Positions 31,200-39,972 of a DNA stretch of 45,095 bases are shown here, one piece after another. The notes beneath the pieces were generated by a model, which saw only the letters and a program-made list of their open reading frames with translations, did not search any database and was not told the origin of the DNA. Source of the stretch: Flavobacteriales bacterium (GTDB taxonomy: Bacteria > Bacteroidota > Bacteroidia > Flavobacteriales_D > Crocinitomicaceae); assembly GCA_947462255.1 (NCBI GenBank), contig CANHOA010000027.1, positions 1-45,095 of the forward strand, written 5' to 3'. The position numbers and the translations under genes are program-made. Every line of letters starts with the position of its first letter. Positions within the stretch are counted from its first letter, which is position 1.

Positions 31200-32419
31200 T
31201 ACATGCCTGGAAGAATGAGGTTTATGTCCTTGTAATTTAGATCAAATACTTTTCCAAGAACTTCATTCGTTAAGATACCGCGATAAATATATACGCCATT
31301 TCTAAATCCTTGGTGAGATTTTATTAATTCTGTCGCACCGCCTTTTTCTCCCATTTCTAAAATTAAAGGTGAAAAGATATTTGATAGTGCAAATGAAGCT
31401 GTTCTTGCTACCCTAGAGGCGATATTAGGAACACAATAATGAATTATACCGTGTTTTACAAAGATTGGATTATCATGATTTGTCACCGAGGAAGTTTCAA
31501 AGCACCCGCCTTGGTCGATGCTTACGTCAATGATCACTGATCCTGACTTCATTTGTTGAACCATTTCTTCGGATACAACGCAGGGTGTTTTTCCAAATTC
31601 AGATCGTAAGGCACCAATTACCACATCTGCCCTTCGAATTGCTTTTGCTAATACTTTAGGTTGAATAATGGAGGAATAAACGCGGCTTCCAATATCATTT
31701 TGCAACCTGCGTAATCGCGTAAGGGAATTATCAAATACTTTAACTGAAGCTCCTAATCCAATAGCGGCTCGTGTGGCAAATTCTCCAACAGTTCCTGCAC
31801 CAATTACTACTACTTCAGTAGGTTGAACACCCGCAATTCCACCTAGCATTAGCCCTTTTCCTGCAGAAAAGGAGGAAAGTAGTTCGCCAGCCACTAAAAT
31901 GGATGTAGTGCCCGCAATTTCTCCCATTGTTCGAACGATGGAAAATACACCTTCTTCGTCCTTAATATAGTCCCATGCTATTGCGGTAATTTTCTTTTTT
32001 ATAAGCTTCTGCAAAATTTCTTTTGGTTGGGCTGCTATCTGAAGGGCTGATATAAATAGTTGATTCCCTGTCATTAAATCGACCTCTTCCTCTGATGGTG
32101 GAGCGACTTTTAAAATAATATTGCATTGATAAATAGCATTCCGATCAGAGGATATTTCAGCCCCAGCTTCACTATATTCATTATCAGTAAAATTAGAATT
32201 TTCTCCGGCTTTTGATTCAATGAGCACATGATGGCCATGGGCCACAAGTAATGATACGGTTTCTGGCACGAGTGCTACACGCCTTTCTTGAAAGGATAGT
32301 TCTTTTGGGATTCCAATTTTTAAACGCCCTTTTTTGCGTTCAATTTCAAGCATTTCTTCCTTTGGTAGAAATTTCCCTTGTTGCATTAATGTTTTTAATA
32401 ATTCTGGATCAGTTATCAT
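31199..32419 (-). CDS. Alanine dehydrogenase-like NAD-binding protein lacking two catalytic residues
   Basis: The 406-residue protein belongs to the alanine dehydrogenase/PntA family. The N-terminal substrate domain starts GIPKELSFQERRVAL and the NAD domain has VVVIGAGTVGEF (about 204-215), followed by IIDVSIDQGGCFET with the conserved Asp. It has an extra 30-residue N-terminal extension. By comparison with the Mycobacterium tuberculosis enzyme as I recall it, the catalytic Lys75 is Ala106 and His96 is Gln127, while the Arg15 position is kept; the sequence there (KVAPPSEEE) is closer to the transhydrogenase PntA. Real alanine dehydrogenase activity is therefore doubtful. It overlaps tsaE by 11 bases. 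Confidence 0.8.
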   Translation of the reverse strand: MITDPELLKTLMQQGKFLPKEEMLEIERKKGRLKIGIPKELSFQERRVALVPETVSLLVAHGHHVLIESKAGENSNFTDNEYSEAGAEISSDRNAIYQCNIILKVAPPSEEEVDLMTGNQLFISALQIAAQPKEILQKLIKKKITAIAWDYIKDEEGVFSIVRTMGEIAGTTSILVAGELLSSFSAGKGLMLGGIAGVQPTEVVVIGAGTVGEFATRAAIGLGASVKVFDNSLTRLRRLQNDIGSRVYSSIIQPKVLAKAIRRADVVIGALRSEFGKTPCVVSEEMVQQMKSGSVIIDVSIDQGGCFETSSVTNHDNPIFVKHGIIHYCVPNIASRVARTASFALSNIFSPLILEMGEKGGATELIKSHQGFRNGVYIYRGILTNEVLGKVFDLNYKDINLILPGM

Positions 32420-32852
32420 CTTTAAAAGTTATCTGACGTTTTTGGTGCTCTATTTCACGAATATACACCCAAATTGTGTTCGGTGGAAGAAATTCCACTA
32501 TTTTTTCTGGCCATTCTACAAAGAAATAGGCATCTTCTTCGAAAAGTTCTTCTAGCCCAATTTCATAGGCCTCTTTATTATTTTTAATTCTGTATGCATC
32601 TAAGTGATAACACGTTACTTTACTTGGAAGTAGGTATGATTGTATAATAGAGTAGGTGGGAGATCCCTGCAAATCAGCTACTCCCATTGCTTTCAAGATT
32701 GCTGTAATCAAGGTGGTTTTCCCGCTTCCCATTTCTCCAGAAAAGGCAATACATGATTGAGGGGGTACTCTTTTTAAAAATAGTTCGGTAAATGCAGCAA
32801 TATCCTCTATTTTATTAAGAATATAGTAATCTTCATCTTTACTTGTCTTCAT
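32409..32852 (-). CDS. tsaE: tRNA threonylcarbamoyladenosine synthesis ATPase TsaE
   Basis: The 147-residue product is the small P-loop ATPase of the TsaBDE complex, which makes N6-threonylcarbamoyladenosine at position 37 of ANN-decoding tRNAs. Walker A is GEMGSGKTT (39-47), with SPTYSII and the C-terminal VEWPEKI typical of TsaE. It overlaps the alanine-dehydrogenase-like gene by 11 bases and the LpxH-like gene by 14, inside the long lpxK operon. tsaE beside ald is a common Bacteroidota arrangement. Confidence 0.93.
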   Translation of the reverse strand: MKTSKDEDYYILNKIEDIAAFTELFLKRVPPQSCIAFSGEMGSGKTTLITAILKAMGVADLQGSPTYSIIQSYLLPSKVTCYHLDAYRIKNNKEAYEIGLEELFEEDAYFFVEWPEKIVEFLPPNTIWVYIREIEHQKRQITFKDDN

Positions 32853-33627
32853 TAAAAATAAAAGGTTGAATTTTTCCGTCTTCCCATTTCTTTAAGCTTA
32901 GGTCTTGTCCATCAAACACGGCGAAGGTGCAATGTTTCATCCACTCACCAATATTAAAATAGGTCGCATCATCAATTGAAAGTTGAATTGGAAGGTGTCG
33001 ATGACCAAAAATAAAGTAATTTACATTTTGGGTTTTCTTGATTTCTTTTGAATATTGGTAGAGCCATTCATTTTCTTTACCCAAAAATTTTTCATCAGAA
33101 TCTCCGGTAGAAATTCGACTTCTTTTCGAAAAAAAGCTAGCGAGGCCAATCCCAAAATTCGGGTGGAAGCGAGCAAAGGCCCATTGACATATTTTACTTC
33201 TGAAAAATTTCTTGAGGATTTTGTATTTCAAATCACCAGGGCCTAGGCCATCACCGTGACCTATGAAAAATACTTTTTCTTCTATTTTTCGCATGAGGGC
33301 TTGCTGATATATGGTAGCTCCTAATTCTTTTTGAAGATAATCAAAAAGCCACATATCATGATTTCCTATAAAAAAATGCAATTTAACTCCCGCATCACTT
33401 AGATTCGCTAACTTACCTAGTAGCCGCACGAAACCTTTTGGAACTACATGTTTATATTCAAACCAAAAATCGAATACATCGCCTAAAAAATAAATCTCTT
33501 TGGCGTCTTTTTCAATTTCATTTAACCATGCGATAATCTTTTTTTCTCTGGTTAGACTAGTTTCCCAATCGGGCGCACCTAAATGAAAGTCAGAAGCAAA
33601 ATAGATATTAGTCTTGGATTCAATCAC
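32839..33627 (-). CDS. LpxH-like UDP-2,3-diacylglucosamine diphosphatase
   Basis: The 262-residue product is a calcineurin-like metallophosphoesterase that should cleave UDP-2,3-diacylglucosamine to lipid X in lipid A synthesis. The metal-binding motifs are DFHLG (Asp13, His15), GDVFDFWFEY (Asp50), GNHD (Asn89, His90), GHGDG near residue 124 and GHRHLP near residue 209. Bacteroidota use a version a little longer than E. coli LpxH. Its operon also holds lpxK, the kinase two steps later, which supports the lipid A assignment. It overlaps tsaE by 14 bases. Confidence 0.85.
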   Translation of the reverse strand: MIESKTNIYFASDFHLGAPDWETSLTREKKIIAWLNEIEKDAKEIYFLGDVFDFWFEYKHVVPKGFVRLLGKLANLSDAGVKLHFFIGNHDMWLFDYLQKELGATIYQQALMRKIEEKVFFIGHGDGLGPGDLKYKILKKFFRSKICQWAFARFHPNFGIGLASFFSKRSRISTGDSDEKFLGKENEWLYQYSKEIKKTQNVNYFIFGHRHLPIQLSIDDATYFNIGEWMKHCTFAVFDGQDLSLKKWEDGKIQPFIFNEDK

Positions 33628-33629
33628 TC

Positions 33630-34766
33630 TTAATGCTTAAAAATTTTCTCCAATTCGAGATCCAGAGCTGCACCTCTTAAATTGGTCGCAATTATTTTTC
33701 CTTCTTGATCAACCAGTACAGTAAACGGAATACTTTTTACGCCATAGGTTTGACCCACTTTGCTATTCCAACCGCCTAGGTCACTCACGTGATTTGGCCA
33801 TACCAGTTTATCTTGCTTTATTGCTGCGAACCATTTCTCTTTATCTGTATCCATGGATACACTTATAATGGTAAAGCCATCATCTTTATATTTATCATAA
33901 GTCTTCACGACATTAGGATTTTCTTTACGGCAGGGGCCGCACCACGAGGCCCAAAAATCGATTAATACGACTTTACCTTTTAAATCAGATAACTTAATGA
34001 GGGTTTTTCTATCAGTACCCAACTCTTCAAAGCTAGGTGCATCTTTACCTGGAGAAAGAAGTGTTGCATCGTCTAGCGCTTTTGCTTCCGATATTTTTTG
34101 GTCTTTTTTAGTTTGCACATATTTTGCATATTCTTTAACAGTGGGGCTATCACCAAATGATCCAACAACTTGCTTCATAATAGCCTCATAGGCTTCAAAT
34201 TCATTATCGATATTCATGGAAACCAAGGCCATAATTAAAGCGGGTGAATTTTGATTTTCCGAAATGAATTCTTTTCTATCATTTTGATATTGTAAAAATT
34301 CTTTGCTCATGTATTCATTTAGCGATTTCATTTTTGTTGAGTCAGCTTTAAGTACGGCCATAGCAGAATCATTTTTAATGTTCCAACGGTCAATGCGATT
34401 GGAGAATTTATTCATCGCTTGTGATTCATCAGAATTAATAAAGTTGCAAAATTGGCTAATGTTTTTTCCATCGCCATAGACAGTGATGTCGCTTTTATCG
34501 CGTAAAACTAAATGGGCTTGATTTTTACCCATTCTTAGTACATAAAAATCCAATGAAGGTAATTCTCCCTTTATTGTAAACTTCCCATCTTTAGTGATAG
34601 GCACAGATAGGTAGTCTTTATAGTAGTTTCCATAGAAATGTGAGATTTTTATAGAATCGAAATTAGCATTGAAAATTTGGCCCTTAACGGCAACATTGAT
34701 TTTAGTTTGTGCGAATGCTATGCTATTTAAAAAAGCAATAAGCAATACTATGATTCCTTTTTTCAT
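33630..34766 (-). CDS. TlpA-like thioredoxin with DUF4369-type N-terminal domain, periplasmic
   Basis: A 378-residue protein with a signal peptide (about 1-20, ending AFAQ), an N-terminal beta domain of the DUF4369 type (about 21-115), a helical linker, and a TlpA-like thioredoxin domain (about 240-378) with the active-site WCGPC (Cys276, Cys279) and a cis-proline region SIPFTVLVD. It should reduce disulfides in the periplasm, for instance in cytochrome c maturation or in the envelope. It is a tandem paralogue of the next gene; the WCGPCRKENPN segments are nearly identical. The gap to the LpxH-like gene is two bases. Confidence 0.87.
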   Translation of the reverse strand: MKKGIIVLLIAFLNSIAFAQTKINVAVKGQIFNANFDSIKISHFYGNYYKDYLSVPITKDGKFTIKGELPSLDFYVLRMGKNQAHLVLRDKSDITVYGDGKNISQFCNFINSDESQAMNKFSNRIDRWNIKNDSAMAVLKADSTKMKSLNEYMSKEFLQYQNDRKEFISENQNSPALIMALVSMNIDNEFEAYEAIMKQVVGSFGDSPTVKEYAKYVQTKKDQKISEAKALDDATLLSPGKDAPSFEELGTDRKTLIKLSDLKGKVVLIDFWASWCGPCRKENPNVVKTYDKYKDDGFTIISVSMDTDKEKWFAAIKQDKLVWPNHVSDLGGWNSKVGQTYGVKSIPFTVLVDQEGKIIATNLRGAALDLELEKIFKH

Positions 34767-34775
34767 GATTTAAAT

Positions 34776-35930
34776 TTATAAAATAGTTTTAATTTTCTTC
34801 TCTAATTGTTCACCTCTTAATCCTATACCATTAATTTTTCCTTCCTTATTAATGATTACGGTATGAGGAATGGAATTGAATCCATATACTTGCGTCATTG
34901 GCGATTCCCATCCTTTTAGATCGCTTACATGATTAGGCCATATCAAGCCATCTGCTTCTATCGCATTTTTCCATTTTGCTTCGTCATCATCTAGGGAAAC
35001 GGATAAAATGGTGAATCCTTTGGACTTATATTTTTGGTAAAGTTTAACTAGGTTTGGATTCTCTTTTCTACAAGGCCCGCACCATGACGCCCAAAAATCG
35101 ATTAGTACTACTTTTCCTTTAAGAGAGGATAGGGAAATAGGATTCCCATCTGGCGTTGATAAAGTAAAGTCAGGCGCATCCATTGTGCCGTTTTCGATTG
35201 TCTTATATTGTTCGAATCCACTATAAATCTGTTGATACTGAGAGGCTACTGATCTACTGGCGGGAACATCTCCATAGGTGTTTTGATAGGCTGTATTCAT
35301 TAGTTCCAAATAACTCAAATTATCAAGATTCCAATTTTCGAATCCATTAACGGGAAATAATTCCATTCCTAGAATAATATTATAAGGGCTTTCAGGCGTA
35401 CTTTTTATTTTAATCCTTGAAAACTCCTCTATTTTTTGCTTTGAGTCACTAAGTTTTATGGTAAATTCTTCCTCGCTTAATTTTTGTTGTTGATTTGCTA
35501 TTTCTCCCATTTTCAACTCAAATTCATGCCGTAATGTTAAATACTCATTCATGGTTGATGACCATGTTGTGCCTGAGGCATCTAGGGAGTAACTGAAGGT
35601 TTCTAGTGATGTATTTATCTTGAGATGATCTTTTATGTTGAGTGCCAAGGGAACACTATTTTTATCTTCGCTACCGATTTTCATAATGTAGTATCCAAGA
35701 CCAGGAATATTTCCATCAATGGCGAATGTACCATCACTATTTATTTTCGCACTGGCTACTAATACATTCCCATTTTCGCTTGGTGCGTTTATAGAAATGG
35801 TTTGACCGATTGCATTACGTACTTTTCCTGAAACGTGAAAATTAATGTCAAGTGGCGCCTCAGCTTCTTCATTCTGACAAGCGAATAAAAGCAGTAGAAA
35901 AGGGAATAAAATCAGCAAAAGCGTTTTCAT
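34776..35930 (-). CDS. TlpA-like thioredoxin lipoprotein with DUF4369-type domain
   Basis: A 384-residue paralogue of the preceding gene with the same domain order: DUF4369-like (about 25-115), helical linker with a Gln/Glu-rich stretch, and TlpA-like thioredoxin (about 250-384) with WCGPC at Cys284 and Cys287. It differs by its lipoprotein signal, LLFACQN with acylated Cys18, so it is anchored to a membrane while its sister is soluble. It likely has a disulfide-reducing role in the periplasm. It overlaps gatB by 4 bases (ATGA). Confidence 0.87.
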   Translation of the reverse strand: MKTLLLILFPFLLLLFACQNEEAEAPLDINFHVSGKVRNAIGQTISINAPSENGNVLVASAKINSDGTFAIDGNIPGLGYYIMKIGSEDKNSVPLALNIKDHLKINTSLETFSYSLDASGTTWSSTMNEYLTLRHEFELKMGEIANQQQKLSEEEFTIKLSDSKQKIEEFSRIKIKSTPESPYNIILGMELFPVNGFENWNLDNLSYLELMNTAYQNTYGDVPASRSVASQYQQIYSGFEQYKTIENGTMDAPDFTLSTPDGNPISLSSLKGKVVLIDFWASWCGPCRKENPNLVKLYQKYKSKGFTILSVSLDDDEAKWKNAIEADGLIWPNHVSDLKGWESPMTQVYGFNSIPHTVIINKEGKINGIGLRGEQLEKKIKTIL

Positions 35931-37384
35931 AAGCTATCAAGTTTGGAACGTAATAATCCATTGGCTTTTTTTGGATCTGCCTTTCCTCCAGATACTTTCA
36001 TCAATTGGCCCATGAAAAAACCAATTAATTGTTTGTCTCCAGCTTTGTAACGTTCAATTTCGTTCGGATTAAGTTCAATTACTTTTGTGATATAGGCATC
36101 GATTACATCTTCTCCGGAATCTTGAAATAAATTTAAATCTTCTGCAATAGCAAGTGGACTTTTATTCGACTCAATCAGCAAGGGAAAAATTCTTTGTGCT
36201 GCAATGGTCGTCGACACTTTTCCTTCATCAATCAGTTGAATAAGGGCGGCAATTTTATCTGGGCTTATTGGGAAATCCGTGATTTCGACACCATTTTCAT
36301 TTAAGTATGATTTTATTTCACCCATTAACCAATTGGCTGCTACTTTGGCATTTTTCGTATGTTTTAATAATTCCTCAAAATACAATGCAATGGCTTTGTT
36401 ATCGGTTATATTCATTGCATCGTAGTCTGTTAAACCAAGCTCATTTGTATATTTAAGGTAAAGTGTTCTTGGAAGTGGGGGCATCGTTGCTGAAATAGCA
36501 TCTATATCTTTTTGGCTTATGACTAATGGTGGTAAATCGGGTTCAGGAAAATAACGATAATCATTTGCCGCTTCCTTTGCTCGCATCGAGATAGTTATGT
36601 TTTTTAATGCATCAAAAGAGCGTGTTTCTTGGCGCACGTTTTCTTGTTTCTCTATTAGTTCGATTTGCCGTATGACTTCAAAATCAATCGCTTTTTGTAC
36701 ATTTTTGATGGAATTCATATTTTTAACTTCCACCTTTGTTCCAAAGGATTTAGCACCCTTTAGGTTTACAGAGACATTAGCATCACAACGAAGTGAACCT
36801 TCCTCCATATTTCCATCACAAATTTCTAAATAGCGTACTAACTTCCTGATTTCAGTCACGAAATAATATGCCTCACTAGAGGAGCGCATATCAGGTTCTG
36901 AAACTATTTCAAGCAATGGAACACCCGCTCGATTTAAATCTACTAAGGTATCGTATACATCAACATCGTGAATGCTTTTTCCAGCATCTTCCTCCATGTG
37001 TATTCTGGTAATTCCGATGATCTTTTCCTTTCCATTATCATCTTTAATAATGACTTGCCCACCCACGCAAATCGGTGTTTTATCTTGTGTGATTTGGTAT
37101 CCTTTCGGTAAATCAGGGTAGAAATAATTTTTCCTGGCAAAATATTGATTTCGTGCAATATCACTCTGACATGAAAGTCCTAAACGAATGGCGAACTCGA
37201 TTGTTTTTTTATTCATTACCGGTAAAGTGCCTGGATGTCCAAGTGTAATAGCGCTCACATTTGTATTGGGTGTCGCGCCAAATTCATTGCAATCGTTTGA
37301 GTAAGCTTTGGACTTAGTGAGCATTTGGGCATGAACCTCAAGACCAATAATTACATCATATTTATCACGGATGCTTTGATTCAT
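35927..37384 (-). CDS. gatB: Asp-tRNA(Asn)/Glu-tRNA(Gln) amidotransferase subunit B
   Basis: The 485-residue product is the kinase/binding subunit of the GatCAB complex, which turns Glu-tRNA(Gln) into Gln-tRNA(Gln), and Asp-tRNA(Asn) into Asn-tRNA(Asn), in organisms lacking one of the direct synthetases. Family marks are YDVIIGLEVHAQ near the start, HPGTLPVMN, the FYPDLPKGYQITQ segment, EEDAGKS, DLNRAGVPLLEIVSEPD and the GatB/Yqey tail LMGEIKSYLNENG to GFFMGQLMKVSGGKADP. gatA and gatC are not nearby. The ATG at 37384 is used, one base after the stop of the phosphorylase gene; the open frame reaches a TTG at 37399. Confidence 0.96.
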   Translation of the reverse strand: MNQSIRDKYDVIIGLEVHAQMLTKSKAYSNDCNEFGATPNTNVSAITLGHPGTLPVMNKKTIEFAIRLGLSCQSDIARNQYFARKNYFYPDLPKGYQITQDKTPICVGGQVIIKDDNGKEKIIGITRIHMEEDAGKSIHDVDVYDTLVDLNRAGVPLLEIVSEPDMRSSSEAYYFVTEIRKLVRYLEICDGNMEEGSLRCDANVSVNLKGAKSFGTKVEVKNMNSIKNVQKAIDFEVIRQIELIEKQENVRQETRSFDALKNITISMRAKEAANDYRYFPEPDLPPLVISQKDIDAISATMPPLPRTLYLKYTNELGLTDYDAMNITDNKAIALYFEELLKHTKNAKVAANWLMGEIKSYLNENGVEITDFPISPDKIAALIQLIDEGKVSTTIAAQRIFPLLIESNKSPLAIAEDLNLFQDSGEDVIDAYITKVIELNPNEIERYKAGDKQLIGFFMGQLMKVSGGKADPKKANGLLRSKLDSL

Positions 37385-37385
37385 T

Positions 37386-38198
37386 TTAACTTCGTGCAAT
37401 TAATTCTTTCATGATAATTGTCATTTTCGGTTCTTGCTTACTGGCGACATTGATAACATCCTGTACACTAACTTTTTCAATTTTACCTGGCACTCCTAAA
37501 TCGGTAATGATGGAGATGGCAAAACAAGGGATCTCCATGTGTCGAGCAACAATTACTTCTGGAACGGTAGACATTCCAACAGCATCAGCTCCAATAATTC
37601 GGACGTATTTATATTCTGAAGGCGTTTCAAGCGTTGGGCCAGTCATTCCTGCATAGCATCCAACAGCAACACGAATATTATTCTCCTTGGCAATTTGAAC
37701 GGCAAGTTCAATCATTTTTTCATCGTATGCATCTGACATGTCAGGGAAGCGTGGACCCATTTCATCAATATTTTTACCAATCAATGGATTACCCGGAAAT
37801 AAATTAATATGATCATTCATAATCATGATTTCACCTATTTCAAAGTCAGGATTTACACCGCCTGATGCATTGGAAACAAAAAGTTTTTCAATACCCAATA
37901 ATTTCATAACACGAACGGGGAAGGTGACTTGCTGTAAGGAATACCCTTCATAATAGTGAAAACGTCCTTGCATAGCAACGACATGCTTTCCACCCAGTTC
38001 ACCAAAAATTAATTTTCCAGAATGACTTTCTACAGTTGACACCGGAAAATTCGGAATGTTTTCATATGGAATCTCATCTATGATATTGATTTCTTTTACA
38101 AGCCCGCCAAGTCCTGTCCCTAGTATTATCCCAACGCTTGGGTTTACTTTTGTTTGGCTTTGGATGTAGGCAACGGATTCTTTAAATTTTTCTAACAT
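37386..38198 (-). CDS. Purine-nucleoside phosphorylase (PNP-I type)
   Basis: The 270-residue product fits the trimeric purine nucleoside phosphorylase family, which splits inosine or guanosine with phosphate in purine salvage. Landmarks are IILGTGLGGL (24-33), SHSGKLIFGELGG and MQGRFHYYEGY for phosphate and ribose binding, and the base-binding region AVGMSTVPEVIVARH. Length is normal for this family. It lies one base upstream of gatB and overlaps lpxK by 17 bases, inside the long minus-strand operon. Confidence 0.93.
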   Translation of the reverse strand: MLEKFKESVAYIQSQTKVNPSVGIILGTGLGGLVKEINIIDEIPYENIPNFPVSTVESHSGKLIFGELGGKHVVAMQGRFHYYEGYSLQQVTFPVRVMKLLGIEKLFVSNASGGVNPDFEIGEIMIMNDHINLFPGNPLIGKNIDEMGPRFPDMSDAYDEKMIELAVQIAKENNIRVAVGCYAGMTGPTLETPSEYKYVRIIGADAVGMSTVPEVIVARHMEIPCFAISIITDLGVPGKIEKVSVQDVINVASKQEPKMTIIMKELIARS

Positions 38199-39204
38199 AC
38201 TGTTTAATTAGTTGATTAAATTCATTTTCATTTTCAATTTCGACTGACATGGGTTGAATATACCAAGGATAATTGGATAATTCGTTTTCATCAAATGCAT
38301 TTTTTAATCGCATATAATCTTTAGAAGTAGTAACAAGTATACTTTTTCCGTTTACAAAGTTATCAAATTTTTGGTGAATATTGACCAAGTCTTTCGCGCT
38401 ATAATTGTGATGGTCGGGAAAGTTGATGTGTGCTATTTTGTGACTATTTTTCAAGTGTTCAAGTAATGGAAAAGGATTGGCTATGCCTGTTACTAAAAGC
38501 ACATGGTCAAAGTTTGTTACCTGCAGTTTTCCGATTGGAATAATAGGTGAGTAGGCAATGGATGAAAAAAAGACTTTTTTATTGTATTTCGCTAATTTAC
38601 CCAACACGACTTGTTTTTGTTGCTGTGACATGTCTTTAGGACATTTGGTAATAACGATTATATCAGCTCGATTTGCACCACTTCTTCCTTCGCGTAAATT
38701 ACCAGTTGGAAGTACAAAGTCGTTGTAGAATGGTGCATCATAGGTGCTCAGCAGCACTGTAAAACCCGGGCAAACTGATCGATGTTGATAAGCATCATCT
38801 AGCAATAAAACGGATTTCTGTGTAAATGGGGCAAGCGCTTCAATTCCTTTCCATCGATTTTCAGAAACGGCAACTGAAATGGATTCGCTGTGTTCTAATT
38901 TATACGCCAGTGGCTCATCCCCAACATCCTGACTTGAATGTGATTCATTCACAAGTAAAAATCCTGAGCTGCTGCGTCCATATCCTCTCGAAAGTACAAT
39001 TACTTTCTGTTCGCTTTTTAGGAGTTGAATTAAATAATTTGTCATGGGCGATTTACCCGTTCCTCCAACGCTTAAATTACCAATGCAGATTGATGGAATT
39101 GTTGGTTGTTGCGACTGAAGAATCTTGTAATTATATAGCCCATTACGAACACTACCAATTAGCCAGTATAGAAATGAAAATGGAAACAATAGCCAGCGAA
39201 GCAT
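38182..39204 (-). CDS. lpxK: Tetraacyldisaccharide 4'-kinase
   Basis: The 340-residue product phosphorylates the 4' position of the lipid A disaccharide at the inner membrane, the last step before Kdo addition. It begins with the membrane-associating helix MLRWLLFPFSFLYWLIGSVRN and has the P-loop SVGGTGKSPMT (about 45-55), followed by VIVLSRGYGR and the DDAYQHR segment, all LpxK hallmarks. The ATG at 39204 is chosen as the family start; ATG at 39210 is possible, while the TTG at 39216 overlaps the promoter. It heads the long operon that ends with the HsdR-N-like gene. Together with the LpxH-like gene it marks lipid A synthesis. Confidence 0.93.
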   Translation of the reverse strand: MLRWLLFPFSFLYWLIGSVRNGLYNYKILQSQQPTIPSICIGNLSVGGTGKSPMTNYLIQLLKSEQKVIVLSRGYGRSSSGFLLVNESHSSQDVGDEPLAYKLEHSESISVAVSENRWKGIEALAPFTQKSVLLLDDAYQHRSVCPGFTVLLSTYDAPFYNDFVLPTGNLREGRSGANRADIIVITKCPKDMSQQQKQVVLGKLAKYNKKVFFSSIAYSPIIPIGKLQVTNFDHVLLVTGIANPFPLLEHLKNSHKIAHINFPDHHNYSAKDLVNIHQKFDNFVNGKSILVTTSKDYMRLKNAFDENELSNYPWYIQPMSVEIENENEFNQLIKQYVRKI

Positions 39205-39213
39205 CACCATGCT

Positions 39214-39221
39214 CAAAATTA
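39214..39221 (-). promoter_or_regulatory. -7 promoter element of the lpxK operon (TAATTTTG)
   Basis: The minus strand reads TAATTTTG, an exact TAnnTTTG match, 9 bases before the ATG at 39204 and 3 before that at 39210. It appears to drive all nine genes down to 30750. Confidence 0.5.
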
Positions 39222-39261
39222 GGAGAATCTCGTTAAGAAATCATCATTCTTAGAAATAATA

Positions 39262-39972
39262 TTAGCTAGTATGGTAATCAGACAAGGCTTGATCATCGTC
39301 ATAATAGTAAATTCTAACTTGCGCTGTATCGTTGAGGAAATCAATTTTACCGATTTCAAATCTATTAATTTGAAGGCCTGTTCTTTTTTCTAGATCGTTT
39401 TTCATCTCTTCATAACGATCAACATGGATTAAATCGATTCGTTCGTAGTTGATGGTCTTTCTTGTTTCGTGTTTTACCAGCCAAATATATTCTAAGACAA
39501 AAATGATCAAGACAATTGAAAGATTTATTAATCCCATTTCAACTAAGTTAATCTGGAATAAATCTTTGGTAATTATGGACGGAGTTGCCAATAACGCATT
39601 CACAACGCTGAGCCCAATGATCACAAAAAGATAGGTCATCTCTTTAATTTCAATGGCATCTGTTCGGTAGCGAATGATACCAAAAATAGCAAACAAGCCA
39701 AGGCCCATTCCGGTATCAATGTCTAATTTCTTTAAGCCGAAGCATAGGAAAAATGTAATGAAACCAATTAGGTAATAGGTAAATAAATAATCTTTGCGTT
39801 TGGTTTTTGGATAATAAAGAAAACGAATAATCAAGGTTAAGATGATGGTATTAATCGCTAAACGTATTAGCAGGGTGTACAGATCCGAATTGTTCCATGT
39901 AAAAATGGAATCCACCGCATGTTTAACAATTGGATTATTCCCTTTGGCAAGGGCTATGAAGTTAGCAAGCAT
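39262..39972 (-). CDS. DUF4956 membrane protein
   Basis: The 236-residue product has about four transmembrane helices (about 30-150) with the family core FCFGLKKLDIDTGMGLGLFAIFGIIRYRTDAIEIKEMTYLF cut short here as GLGLFAIFGIIRYRTDAI, and a cytoplasmic C-terminal domain ending in a beta segment AQVRIYYYDDD. DUF4956 proteins are often encoded next to VTC-domain polyphosphate-polymerase-like proteins, as here, and may form the membrane part of that system. It overlaps the VTC gene by 11 bases. Activity is unknown. Confidence 0.85.
   Translation of the reverse strand: MLANFIALAKGNNPIVKHAVDSIFTWNNSDLYTLLIRLAINTIILTLIIRFLYYPKTKRKDYLFTYYLIGFITFFLCFGLKKLDIDTGMGLGLFAIFGIIRYRTDAIEIKEMTYLFVIIGLSVVNALLATPSIITKDLFQINLVEMGLINLSIVLIIFVLEYIWLVKHETRKTINYERIDLIHVDRYEEMKNDLEKRTGLQINRFEIGKIDFLNDTAQVRIYYYDDDQALSDYHTS

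Noticed and set aside
38826..39236. 136-codon plus-strand frame opposite lpxK, and a similar 146-codon frame opposite purT (41527-41967)
   Set aside because: Both are antisense to well-recognised enzymes and show no family features.
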